From contig JAHJXP010000115.1 of NCBI GenBank assembly GCA_018827585.1, positions 1 to 6,226 on the forward strand: a stretch of DNA of 6,226 nucleotides, read 5' to 3'. This DNA is from Pseudomonadota bacterium. Its GTDB lineage: Bacteria; Desulfobacterota; Syntrophia; Syntrophales; UBA5619. Positions 1 to 5,282 of the stretch are shown here, in pieces. A program made the position numbers and the translations under genes. Under the pieces are notes generated by a model. The model was not told the DNA's origin. It worked only from the letters and a program-made list of their open reading frames with translations, and searched no databases. How positions within the stretch are numbered: position 1 is the stretch's first letter; each line of letters begins with the position of its first letter.

Positions 1-61
1 ACCGCACTTCCCGAAGCGACGACGGGACGACAGGGGTTGCCGCCAGCCCTAAAGCAACATT

Positions 62-186
62 GACGACTTCGTAAAAAGTCCGGATGCTGCGTTGCGCTTC
101 ATCCCTCGTCGTTGCGACGTACGGCGATGTACGCCTCACTCCTCAGGATTCGCGCGCCTTGCCTGCGGCCTTTTTACGAAGCCGTC
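62..186. repeat. Palindromic intergenic repeat (MITE/REP-like)
   Basis: The two ends form a long inverted repeat: GACGACTTCGTAAAAA at 62-77 pairs with TTTTTACGAAGCCGTC at 171-186 (15 of 16). The interior has smaller hairpins: CGTCG/CGACG at 107-111 and 115-119, and GTAC/GTAC at 119-122 and 129-132. An open frame runs through it from 84 to 275 but has no ribosome binding site and no recognisable protein, so I treat the stretch as non-coding. From memory, repeats with 'cttcgtaaaaag' ends are common between genes in Desulfobacterota genomes; copy number cannot be tested here. It lies downstream of purC and could fold in the purC transcript, but no U-tract marks it as a terminator. Confidence 0.6.
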
Positions 187-216
187 CCATTTTCGTGACT
201 TTTAAGACTTCTTACG
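185..216. repeat. Direct repeat copy 1, downstream of the hydrolase-purC operon
   Basis: The stretch from TCCCATTTTC to CTTCTTACG matches 1810-1842 in the same orientation, with four substitutions and one single-base gap over 33 columns. Weaker similarity continues to GTTAACATC against GTCAACTATC. It abuts the palindromic repeat at 62-186 and shares its GACTT/TTTTACG vocabulary, so both may come from one repeat family. Confidence 0.5.
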
Positions 217-271
217 CGTTCGTTAACATCCGTAAAATAATGATCCGTCCTCCCCCTGTCAATCGGACCGT

Positions 272-1156
272 CTAACCGACCAGGCGGTTGAGGACCTCAT
301 GGTATTTTTCGGCTGTTTTCTCTATAATCTCCGCGGGGAGTTCCGGCGCCGGCGGCTTCTGATCCCAGTGAATGGACAGAAGGTAATCCCGAAGGAACTG
401 CTTGTCGAAACTCTTCTGCGGCCTGCCTTCCTCGTAATCGTCCTTAGGCCAGAACCGTGAGGAATCCGGGGTAAGCAGCTCATCGATGAGGATGAGCTCC
501 CTGTCCAGAAGACCGAATTCCATCTTGGTGTCGGCGATAATGATTCCCGCCGCAGCGGCGATGGCGACGGCCCTTTCATAGACGGCGATGCTCGTCCGCA
601 CGATCTGGTCGGTCAGCTCGGCGCCGATGATGTTCACCATCTCCGCGCGGCTGATCGGCATGTCGTGCTCCCCGTCCGGCGCCTTTGTGGACGGCGTAAA
701 AAGGGGTTCCGGAAGCCGCGACGACTCCTTCAATCCGTCAGGGAGGGCGATCCCGGAAACCGGCTTTCCTGAGCTGTAATCCTTCCACCCGGAGCCGCTC
801 AAGTAGCCGCGGATGATGCACTCCACGGGCAGAGGCCTCGCCTTTTTCACCAGCATGCTCCGGCCCTTGAGGACCTCGCGGTAGGGGGCGCAGGCGGCGG
901 GGAATTCGTCCGGATTGGTCGAGACGAGGTGGTTCGGAATGATGTCGCTCATCTTTCCAAACCAGAAGGCGGACATGCGGGTCAGCACCTCGCCTTTTCC
1001 CGGGACGGGGTTCGGCATGACGACATCGAAGGCCGAAATCCGGTCGGTCGCGACGATCAGCAGATGGGAATCGAGGGCGTATATGTCGCGGACCTTGCCC
1101 GTACCGGCGAGCGTCAAATTCGGGAAATTGGTTTTCATAAGACCCGACTGATTCAT
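272..1156 (-). CDS. purC: Phosphoribosylaminoimidazole-succinocarboxamide synthase (SAICAR synthetase)
   Basis: This cytoplasmic enzyme of de novo purine synthesis joins aspartate to CAIR using ATP to give SAICAR. The 294-residue product is the longer form of the family, nearer the yeast Ade1 length than the roughly 237-residue E. coli enzyme. Family motifs appear in order: GKVRDIY (20-26), the ATP-binding ATDRISAFD (36-44), PLPVECIIRGYLSGSGW (108-124), FTPSTKA (153-159), ADTKMEFG (208-215) and DELLTPDSSRFW (225-236). No key block is missing. The start at 1156 is supported by AAGGGAG seven bases upstream on the minus strand; an internal Met at codon 7 is a less likely start. It lies 17 bp downstream of the hydrolase gene and is probably co-transcribed with it. 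The stop is TAG. No other pur gene is in the window, so purC is not in a pur cluster here. Confidence 0.97.
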   Translation of the reverse strand: MNQSGLMKTNFPNLTLAGTGKVRDIYALDSHLLIVATDRISAFDVVMPNPVPGKGEVLTRMSAFWFGKMSDIIPNHLVSTNPDEFPAACAPYREVLKGRSMLVKKARPLPVECIIRGYLSGSGWKDYSSGKPVSGIALPDGLKESSRLPEPLFTPSTKAPDGEHDMPISRAEMVNIIGAELTDQIVRTSIAVYERAVAIAAAAGIIIADTKMEFGLLDRELILIDELLTPDSSRFWPKDDYEEGRPQKSFDKQFLRDYLLSIHWDQKPPAPELPAEIIEKTAEKYHEVLNRLVG

Positions 1157-1173
1157 AACTTATCTCCCTTCAT

Positions 1174-1803
1174 TTATCGTAAAAAAGGGTTGAACCTTTT
1201 TTCGTGGCCGATCGTAGAGGTGGGGGTAGGGCCGTAGTTATGGCCCGGCAGGACCACCGTTTCATCCGGCAGGGTGCAGAGCTTCCGCTGGATGGAGTCG
1301 GACATGACCTCCCAGGAGCCGCCTGGGAAATCGGTCCTGCCCACGGCCTCAACGAAAAGGGTGTCGCCGGTAAAGGCGTAGCCGTCCACGTGAAGGACGA
1401 TGCTGCCCGGGGAATGACCGGGGGTATGGATGATCCGAAGCCTGATTTCGCCCACCTCGATGAGGTCGCCGTCTCGGACCGTCCTGTCGGCCGGAGGTGA
1501 TTGCTTCGCTCCGAACATCCTGAGCATCGTCGCCGGAGTGTCCACGAGCATCCCGGCGTCTTCCTCGTGGATGACGATTGCGGCGCCCGTCGCCTTTTTC
1601 ATGTCGACGTTGCCGCCGATGTGGTCCACATGTCCGTGGGTGTTGACTATATATTTAATTTTGACCTTTTTTTTCTCCGCCGCGGCGATGATCGCTTCCG
1701 TCTCCGCCGCCGGATCGATGATGAGCGCCTCGCCGCTGTTCTCGTCGCCCACCAGGTAGGCGAAAACCGCCATCTGGCCGACCTGCCGCTGTTCGATAAA
1801 CAT
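1174..1803 (-). CDS. Metallo-beta-lactamase-fold hydrolase, glyoxalase II-like (YcbL/GloC type)
   Basis: A single-domain, probably dinuclear zinc hydrolase of 209 residues. Such proteins typically hydrolyse thioesters such as S-lactoylglutathione or related small thiols; the substrate here is unknown. Visible metal ligands are T-H-G-H-V-D-H (H56, H58, D60, H61), H130 in HTPGHSPGS, D147 in FTGDTLF and H188 in LPGHNYG. The GRTDFPGG block (155-162) and the C-terminal GHEKRFNPF tail match small glyoxalase II-type proteins and not RNase J or beta-lactamases. The glyoxalase II C-terminal helical domain is absent, as in YcbL/GloC. I place the start at 1803 because GGGAG lies five bases upstream; an upstream in-frame ATG at 1821 would add six residues but sits in the direct repeat. 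It is probably the first gene of an operon with purC. An A8 run (1667-1674) in codons 44-46 is a possible slippage site. The stop is TAA. Confidence 0.9.
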   Translation of the reverse strand: MFIEQRQVGQMAVFAYLVGDENSGEALIIDPAAETEAIIAAAEKKKVKIKYIVNTHGHVDHIGGNVDMKKATGAAIVIHEEDAGMLVDTPATMLRMFGAKQSPPADRTVRDGDLIEVGEIRLRIIHTPGHSPGSIVLHVDGYAFTGDTLFVEAVGRTDFPGGSWEVMSDSIQRKLCTLPDETVVLPGHNYGPTPTSTIGHEKRFNPFLR

Positions 1804-1809
1804 ACTCAC

Positions 1810-1842
1810 TCCCATTTTCACGACTTTTTAAGACTTTTTGCG
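1810..1842. repeat. Direct repeat copy 2, in the leader of the hydrolase gene
   Basis: This is the partner of the copy at 185-216, from TCCCATTTTC to CTTTTTGCG. Within it GACTTTTTAA/GACTTTTTGC is a 10-bp tandem-like duplication. It occupies the untranslated leader between the proposed promoter (1852-1879) and the ribosome binding site of the hydrolase, so it would be transcribed. The upstream alternative ATG of that gene (1821) lies inside it. Confidence 0.5.
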
Positions 1843-1851
1843 ACACCGTCA

Positions 1852-1879
1852 ACTATCATTTTTCCGCTTTACAAGTCAA
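1852..1879 (-). promoter_or_regulatory. Candidate sigma-70 promoter for the hydrolase-purC operon
   Basis: Read on the minus strand, TTGACT (1874-1879) is followed after 16 bases by GATAGT (1852-1857), matching the -35 box at 5 of 6 and the -10 box at 4 of 6. It points at the hydrolase start about 50 bp downstream, in the gap after the antiporter gene. The prediction rests on sequence match and position only. Confidence 0.4.
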
Positions 1880-1935
1880 TGGGATTCGTGACGGCTGAAA
1901 CCTCCGGACCTGCCCGCCGGCGCAAGACGCCTTCC

Positions 1936-3924
1936 CTATCCATCCCCGAATGTAAAGATCAGCCTGACCTGCTGAATGTTCTTCGCATCCCCCACCACGA
2001 ACAGGATGTCGCCCGCGGCGAATCTCAGGTTTGCGGCCGGATTGGAGATGATCCGGGAATCGCGGTTGATTGCCAGGAGCGTGACGCCGTGCCGCTTTCG
2101 CATCTCCGTTTCCTGAAGTGTTTTCCCGATGACGGCGGCGTCGCTTTCGAGGCGGAAGGAGGCGATCTCCAGATCCGGCAGGCAGCTTTGCAGCGTGCAA
2201 GACGGCGCGACGCCGCGGGGAAGGCTCCGGAACATCTCATATCTCTCCGAGCGGATTTCCGAGATCATTCTTTCAATCTCCTCCTTCGGGATGAAATATC
2301 TTGCCAGGATGCGGCTGAAGATTTCCACCGAGGTCTCGAATTCTTCCGGAATGACGTCGTTGGCCCCCAGATCGATCAGGGCGTTTATTTCGGAGACGAA
2401 ACGCGTCCGGACAAGGATGTAGACCCGGGGGTTGAGCCTCCGGGCGAGCTCCGTAATCCGGCGCGTAGCCGCCGGATCGTTGATCACGACGGCCAGGGTC
2501 CTGGCCTGCCGGATGTCCGCATGCAGGAGAATCGCCTCCTGGGTGGCGTCTCCGAAGAAGATCGGCTCTCCTTTCACCCTTTCGCTGCGGACCGCCGCAG
2601 GGTTCATCTCGATGATCGCATAGGAGATGCCTGCCGCGCGCGCCGCGCGCGCCAGGTTCCTTCCGTTCAAGCCGAAGCCGACAATGATCAGGTGGTTCTC
2701 CCGGGGAGCGGTTTTTCCCTCGCGCTCAGGGGCCATCCCCTGTCTCAGTCTTTCCGGCAGAGGCAGCCTGCCCAGGGCCTCCGCGACGGCGGGCGCCGCG
2801 GCGATCAGGGAGGGGGTCGCCATCATCGTGAGGATCGAGACCGCCAGGAATGCCTGGTATAACTCCCCGGAAACCAGACCGTAGGGAACACCCGCCTGCG
2901 ACAGGATGAATGAGAACTCGCCGACCTGGCTGAGCGCGATTCCGGCGATGAGAGCCGGCCGGAGGGGGAGTCCGGAGAGAAACGAGGCGGCGCCCGCAAC
3001 GGCGGTCTTCAGGGCCAGGACGCACAGGGCCGCCAGGATCAGGAGCAGGGGGTGCTGCAGAAAAAAGCCGACATCGAGCAGCATGCCGATGGAGACAAAA
3101 AAGAAGCTCGTGAATACGTCCCGAAACGGCAGGATGTCTCCGAGGGCCTGGTGGCTGTATTCGGACTCGGAGATGATCAGGCCAGCCAGGAAGGAGCCGA
3201 TGGCCAGGGAGAGGCCGGCTTCGTGGGTCAGCCAGGCGATGGCCATGCACAGGGCGATCGTCGTGATCAGAAACAGCTCCCGGCTGCGGGTCTTGGCGAT
3301 CCCGTAAAAGATTTTTGGGACGAGCCATTTGGAGAGGACCGGGACGAGGACGACGATTCCGACGATCTTTGCGGCAAGCAGGGCGGGGGAACCCCCTGCG
3401 CCCTGCGCGGCGCCCGCGATGAGCGGGACCAGCAGCATCATCGGCACGACGGCGATATCCTGGAAAATCAGTATGCCGAGCGCCGCGTTTCCGTGGGGCG
3501 TTTCCATTTCGGCCCGTTCCTGAAGGATCTTCATGACGATGGCCGTGCTGCTGAGCGACAGGAGAAAACCCGCGAAGAGAGCCTCGTTGAACCGGAAGCC
3601 GCAGAGCTTCGCCGCGGCAAATCCGGCCAGCGCCGTCATTGCGATCTGCAGCGAACCGCCCAGCAGGACTGTTTTCCGGATCTGGAGCAGGCGCCGGAAG
3701 GAGAATTCCAGGCCGATGGTGAACAACAGCAGGACGACTCCCGCTTCCGCCAGTGTCTGGACCGTCTCCAATTCCCGGACCAGCCTGAATCCGTGCGGGC
3801 CCGCGATGACGCCGGTCAGCAGGAAGCCGACGATGATCGGCAGGCGCAGCCGCTGGCAGAGGTAGAGCACGACAACGGACAGCAGCAGGATGACCAGGAT
3901 TTCGTTGAGGATAAATGCTTGCAT
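1936..3924 (-). CDS. CPA2-family K+/H+ antiporter with RCK (TrkA-N/TrkA-C) domains, KefB/YbaL-like
   Basis: An inner-membrane monovalent cation/proton antiporter of 662 residues, in the length range of KefB, KefC and YbaL. Residues 1-385 are a multi-spanning membrane domain with typical CPA2 signatures: SSTAIV (125-130), FQDIAVVP (154-161, with the conserved Asp156) and GSFLAGLIISESEY (243-256), then FFFVSIGMLLD (274-284). After a charged linker (386-409) comes a Rossmann RCK domain with the nucleotide motif GFGLNG (416-421), an acidic residue at the end of beta-2 (Glu439) and FGDAT (457-461). A TrkA-C domain follows at about 584-658. RCK domains gate transport in response to nucleotides or other ligands. 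No KefF/KefG-type oxidoreductase partner is next to it, so glutathione-adduct gating is not implied. The assigned start opens directly into the first membrane helix; the upstream GGAAAAAG is only a weak ribosome site. The gene is probably monocistronic. The stop is TAG. Confidence 0.93.
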   Translation of the reverse strand: MQAFILNEILVILLLSVVVLYLCQRLRLPIIVGFLLTGVIAGPHGFRLVRELETVQTLAEAGVVLLLFTIGLEFSFRRLLQIRKTVLLGGSLQIAMTALAGFAAAKLCGFRFNEALFAGFLLSLSSTAIVMKILQERAEMETPHGNAALGILIFQDIAVVPMMLLVPLIAGAAQGAGGSPALLAAKIVGIVVLVPVLSKWLVPKIFYGIAKTRSRELFLITTIALCMAIAWLTHEAGLSLAIGSFLAGLIISESEYSHQALGDILPFRDVFTSFFFVSIGMLLDVGFFLQHPLLLILAALCVLALKTAVAGAASFLSGLPLRPALIAGIALSQVGEFSFILSQAGVPYGLVSGELYQAFLAVSILTMMATPSLIAAAPAVAEALGRLPLPERLRQGMAPEREGKTAPRENHLIIVGFGLNGRNLARAARAAGISYAIIEMNPAAVRSERVKGEPIFFGDATQEAILLHADIRQARTLAVVINDPAATRRITELARRLNPRVYILVRTRFVSEINALIDLGANDVIPEEFETSVEIFSRILARYFIPKEEIERMISEIRSERYEMFRSLPRGVAPSCTLQSCLPDLEIASFRLESDAAVIGKTLQETEMRKRHGVTLLAINRDSRIISNPAANLRFAAGDILFVVGDAKNIQQVRLIFTFGDG

Positions 3925-4047
3925 TTTCTTTTTCCATCGAGGTTTCGTGAAAGCAGATATTGCTGAAAATCGGGAAGGGTTTGTGAAGGCAACATTTTTC
4001 CCCTCATGTAAGTTCCTGCCTATAATATATAGATTCTTTCTGAAATG

Positions 4048-4074
4048 ATATTACGGCCCATTTACGGAAGTCAA
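4048..4074 (-). promoter_or_regulatory. Candidate promoter for the antiporter gene
   Basis: On the minus strand TTGACT (4069-4074) is followed by TAATAT (4048-4053). The spacing of 15 bases is shorter than the ideal 17, so this is a weak prediction. It would give an untranslated leader of a little over 100 bases before the antiporter start at 3924. Confidence 0.3.
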
Positions 4075-4097
4075 GGAGATAATCCCCCAGTAATTAT

Positions 4098-4126
4098 TTG
4101 TTTCTTTGGTTAAAGTGTTGTATGTT
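4098..4126 (+). promoter_or_regulatory. Candidate outward promoter facing the cassettes
   Basis: On the plus strand TTGTTT (4098-4103) and TATGTT (4121-4126) are 17 bases apart, each matching the sigma-70 boxes at 4 of 6. It points toward the cassette genes, where integrons usually keep a Pc promoter. AT-rich DNA gives such matches often, so confidence is low. Confidence 0.25.
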
Positions 4127-4168
4127 TAAACCCAAAAGGAAGGAATAAACCGATCCAATATATTAATA

Positions 4169-4258
4169 GTTCGGTCGCGCTGCGCGCGACCGAACGGCGA
4201 GTTGCGCGGAGCGCCTCGCCCGATTTGTCCGACCGCGCGCTGATTCGCGCGGCCGAAC
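4169..4258. repeat. Cluster of GC-rich nested palindromes upstream of attC
   Basis: The first hairpin has perfect 12-bp arms, GTTCGGTCGCGC (4169-4180) and GCGCGACCGAAC (4184-4195), around a 3-base loop. The second pairs GGCGAG (4196-4201) with CTCGCC (4215-4220), with an inner GCGC/GCGC stem. The third pairs CGACCGCGCG with CGCGCGGCCG (ending at 4256) with one mismatch. GCGCGACCGAAC is nearly repeated at 4247-4258 (11 of 12). In addition AACGGCGAGTTGCGCGG (4193-4209) pairs with 4320-4336 inside the following attC at 16 of 17. I see no protein-coding potential. It may be an extension of the attC, a gene-less cassette, or an older degenerate attC. Confidence 0.6.
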
Positions 4259-4340
4259 AAAATCGTTCGAGCCGTCCGCCCTCGGCCTTGGCGAGTAAAC
4301 TCGCCAGCCCGATTGCGAACCGCTCAACTCGCCGTTATGT
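4252..4340 (+). other. Integron attC recombination site 1 (entry boundary of cassette 1)
   Basis: The elements run in canonical order: R'' GCCGAAC (4252-4258), spacer, L'' GTTCGAGC (4265-4272), central stem, L' GCTCAAC (4322-4328), 5-base spacer, R' GTTATGT (4334-4340). L'' is the complement of L' with one extra C, which would be the extrahelical G on the recombined bottom strand. The centre folds into a hairpin, GGCGAG (4290-4295)/CTCGCC (4300-4305) with loop TAAA. R' departs from the GTTRRRY consensus at one base. At 89 bp it is within the family range. The left end is uncertain because the upstream palindromes could extend it to about 4189. Confidence 0.72.
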
Positions 4341-4852
4341 GTCAAAGGAGAAAACAGATGAAAGTGAATGAGGAAGTCTGGAAATTTATGCAGCACCATC
4401 TGGGGTATACCGATGAGGAGCTGGAGATTTTTCGAAATAACCCCAAGAATGTTGACATCGTGTCAAAGGCTCCAGCTCTGATGAAGAAAACGATTATTGC
4501 AGAAGTCGTCGCTTCAAATGGCTGCAACAGTCAGCACAAAGTAGGTGACAAGTTTTATTTCGATGGTGCCGGGAATTTGCTTACCAACCTGAACCCCAAG
4601 CGTATTTGCGTTCATGCTATTAGCGCTCTTTCTGGCCCAATATATGTTTCAAACGAATTGTTTTATGCCGGAGTGGATCCCAATGAAATGAGGCTTAATC
4701 GTGTAGGTTGCTTCGACGTAGGGGTTCGTTGTGGTGGTTGGGGACATATCGTTTTAGAAATGCGAATGGAAGAAAGGAAGTAGTACGCAAGTTTTGGCAC
4801 ATAACCCGGTGCTCCAGCCGACCGCGCTGACGTGCGGCAGCTGAGCTTTTCG
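4335..4852 (+). mobile_element. Complete integron gene cassette 1
   Basis: The cassette runs from the cleavage point in GTTATGT (G|TT) to that in GTTGAAT and holds one ORF plus its own attC. The opening R box GTTATGT is the exact reverse complement of the R'' box ACATAAC (4799-4805) of the attC at its other end. That pairing is expected for a unit that was once circular, because both then belonged to the same attC. ORF start 18 bp after the boundary, short 3' gap and gene orientation toward attC are all standard. No integrase gene is in view, so it may sit in an array outside the window or in an integrase-less cluster. Confidence 0.75.
4358..4783 (+). CDS. Cassette-borne Cys-rich small protein, TIGR04076-like, function unknown
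   Basis: A 141-residue protein with no signal peptide or membrane helix, so probably cytoplasmic. The start is fixed by AAAGGAG (4344-4350) seven bases upstream of ATG; a longer frame from TTG at 4313 would run through the attC and is rejected. Residues 1-40 are polar and helix-like (LGYTDEELEIFRNNP). Residues 45-137 form a conserved-looking domain with GCNSQHKVGDKF (55-66), a PKRIC segment (80-84), YAGVDPNEM (103-111), GCFDVG (117-122) and RCGGWGHIVLE (124-134). Four cysteines (56, 84, 118, 125) and His60 could bind a metal or act in redox. The pattern resembles the uncharacterised TIGR04076 family as I remember it, without a search. Its base composition is more AT-rich than the housekeeping genes to the left, in keeping with transfer. 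It is the only gene of its cassette. The stop is TAG. Confidence 0.85.
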   Translation: MKVNEEVWKFMQHHLGYTDEELEIFRNNPKNVDIVSKAPALMKKTIIAEVVASNGCNSQHKVGDKFYFDGAGNLLTNLNPKRICVHAISALSGPIYVSNELFYAGVDPNEMRLNRVGCFDVGVRCGGWGHIVLEMRMEERK

Positions 4853-4858
4853 TTGAAT
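4799..4858 (+). other. Integron attC recombination site 2 (end of cassette 1)
   Basis: A canonical 60-bp attC: R'' ACATAAC (4799-4805), spacer CCGGT, L'' GCTCCAGC (4811-4818), central hairpin CCGCGC/GTGCGG around TGAC, L' GCTGAGC (4839-4845), spacer, R' GTTGAAT (4852-4858), which fits GTTRRRY perfectly. L'' again carries one extra C compared with L', the expected extrahelical base in the same position as in attC 1. An extra 7-bp inverted repeat, TTTCGTT (4848-4854)/AACGAAA (4862-4868), spans the cassette junction. Confidence 0.8.
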
Positions 4859-4887
4859 TATAACGAAATGAAAGGAGAACAAGAGAT

Positions 4888-5151
4888 ATGGAATGTAGAA
4901 AACAAAACAGGACAATATCAATGGTATTGGTGGTGGTAATTTCGATTTTTCTTTTTGGAGGAATTGCCATCGCGCGGGATTTTTCCGCTGACATGGTATC
5001 TACAACCAAGGGTGGAGTTGTAACGGGGAAAATTTTTGTTGCAGAAGAAAAAACGAGGATGGAAACACCTCAGGCTATCACTATAACAAGAATAGACAAA
5101 AATGTAGTCTGGATCAGTAATGTCCGGTTAGGAACTTGCATAAACGGTTAA
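4888..5151 (+). pseudogene. Truncated secreted protein, DUF4412/LolA-like N-terminus, second cassette
   Basis: An 87-residue frame starts at ATG 4888, with AAAGGAG ten bases upstream. Residues 1-29 are a clear signal peptide: basic n-region (R4, K5, R8), hydrophobic stretch 12-29 and an AIA cleavage motif, so export to the periplasm is expected. Residues 30-76 (FSADMV, TGKIFV, RMETPQ, ITRIDKNVVW) resemble the start of the exported DUF4412/LolA-like beta-sheet proteins as I recall them; these usually run to about 200 residues or more. The similarity stops after VVWI (codon ending 5115). The last dozen codons look unrelated, end at TAA, and neither other frame continues the domain. The gene starts 35 bp after an attC boundary, so it is the ORF of a second cassette that was probably cut by the IS. 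A naturally short exported protein is the alternative. Confidence 0.6.
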
Positions 5152-5248
5152 GAATTTTGGTCATTGTAGTTGTTTGGTTTTGGTGAAAAATAATTTGCAT
5201 CCATGTGAAGATTTTACTTGACAAATCAGGTATTTAGTGGGTCGGTTT

Positions 5249-5274
5249 TCCGTAACTAACTAATATTACGGAGG
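5249..5274 (+). promoter_or_regulatory. Hairpin overlapping the transposase ribosome binding site
   Basis: TCCGTAA (5249-5255) and TTACGGA (5266-5272) form a perfect 7-bp stem around a 10-base AT-rich loop, extendable by two G-T pairs to 5274. The Shine-Dalgarno GGAGG (5270-5274) lies in the 3' arm. In the transcript the stem would hide the ribosome site and lower transposase translation. IS10 and IS50 are known to use such hairpins against read-through transcription; its action here is inferred. Confidence 0.45.
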
Positions 5275-5282
5275 ATTTGCTC

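Larger units (their letters stand above)
3925..4168. other. AT-rich intergenic region without a gene
   Basis: No open frame with a ribosome site is visible on either strand. It is clearly more AT-rich than the antiporter gene and holds candidate promoters for both flanks: minus strand at 4048-4074 and plus strand at 4098-4126. A Shine-Dalgarno-like AAGGAAGG at about 4137-4144 is followed by no start codon at a useful distance and may be a leftover of a lost gene. The AT-rich stretch stops abruptly at 4169, where GC-rich palindromes begin. Confidence 0.6.

Noticed and set aside
1..74. Possible C-terminal tail of an upstream plus-strand gene (frames ending at TGA 61-63 or TAA 72-74).
   Set aside because: Only about 20-24 codons are visible, with no recognisable motif, and two frames are equally possible.
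274..289. AACCG/CGGTT inverted repeat at the purC stop codon as a terminator.
   Set aside because: The stem is only 5 bp, lies within the last codons, and no U-tract follows on the minus strand.
1880..1935. Terminator after the antiporter gene.
   Set aside because: Only weak GC-rich self-complementarity (GGCG/CGCC) without a following run of U.
1501..2862. Long plus-strand open frame of 453 codons.
   Set aside because: It lies antisense to the hydrolase and antiporter genes, is rich in Arg/Asp low-complexity stretches typical of GC-rich shadows, and has no family motifs.
2726..3937. Second long minus-strand frame overlapping the antiporter.
   Set aside because: It is a shifted reading of the antiporter gene, Pro/Arg/Gly rich, while the antiporter frame has clear membrane and RCK motifs.
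4169..4340. CRISPR array.
   Set aside because: The repeats are palindromes of varying length and spacing with no regular unit-spacer pattern; attC architecture explains part of them.
4163..4399. Minus-strand open frame across the palindromes.
   Set aside because: Its sequence comes from GC-rich hairpins and attC sites and overlaps the start of a well-supported plus-strand gene.
5218..5246. Transposase promoter starting at a perfect TTGACA (5218-5223).
   Set aside because: No acceptable -10 box is found at 16-18 bases; the only TATTTA is 7 bases away.
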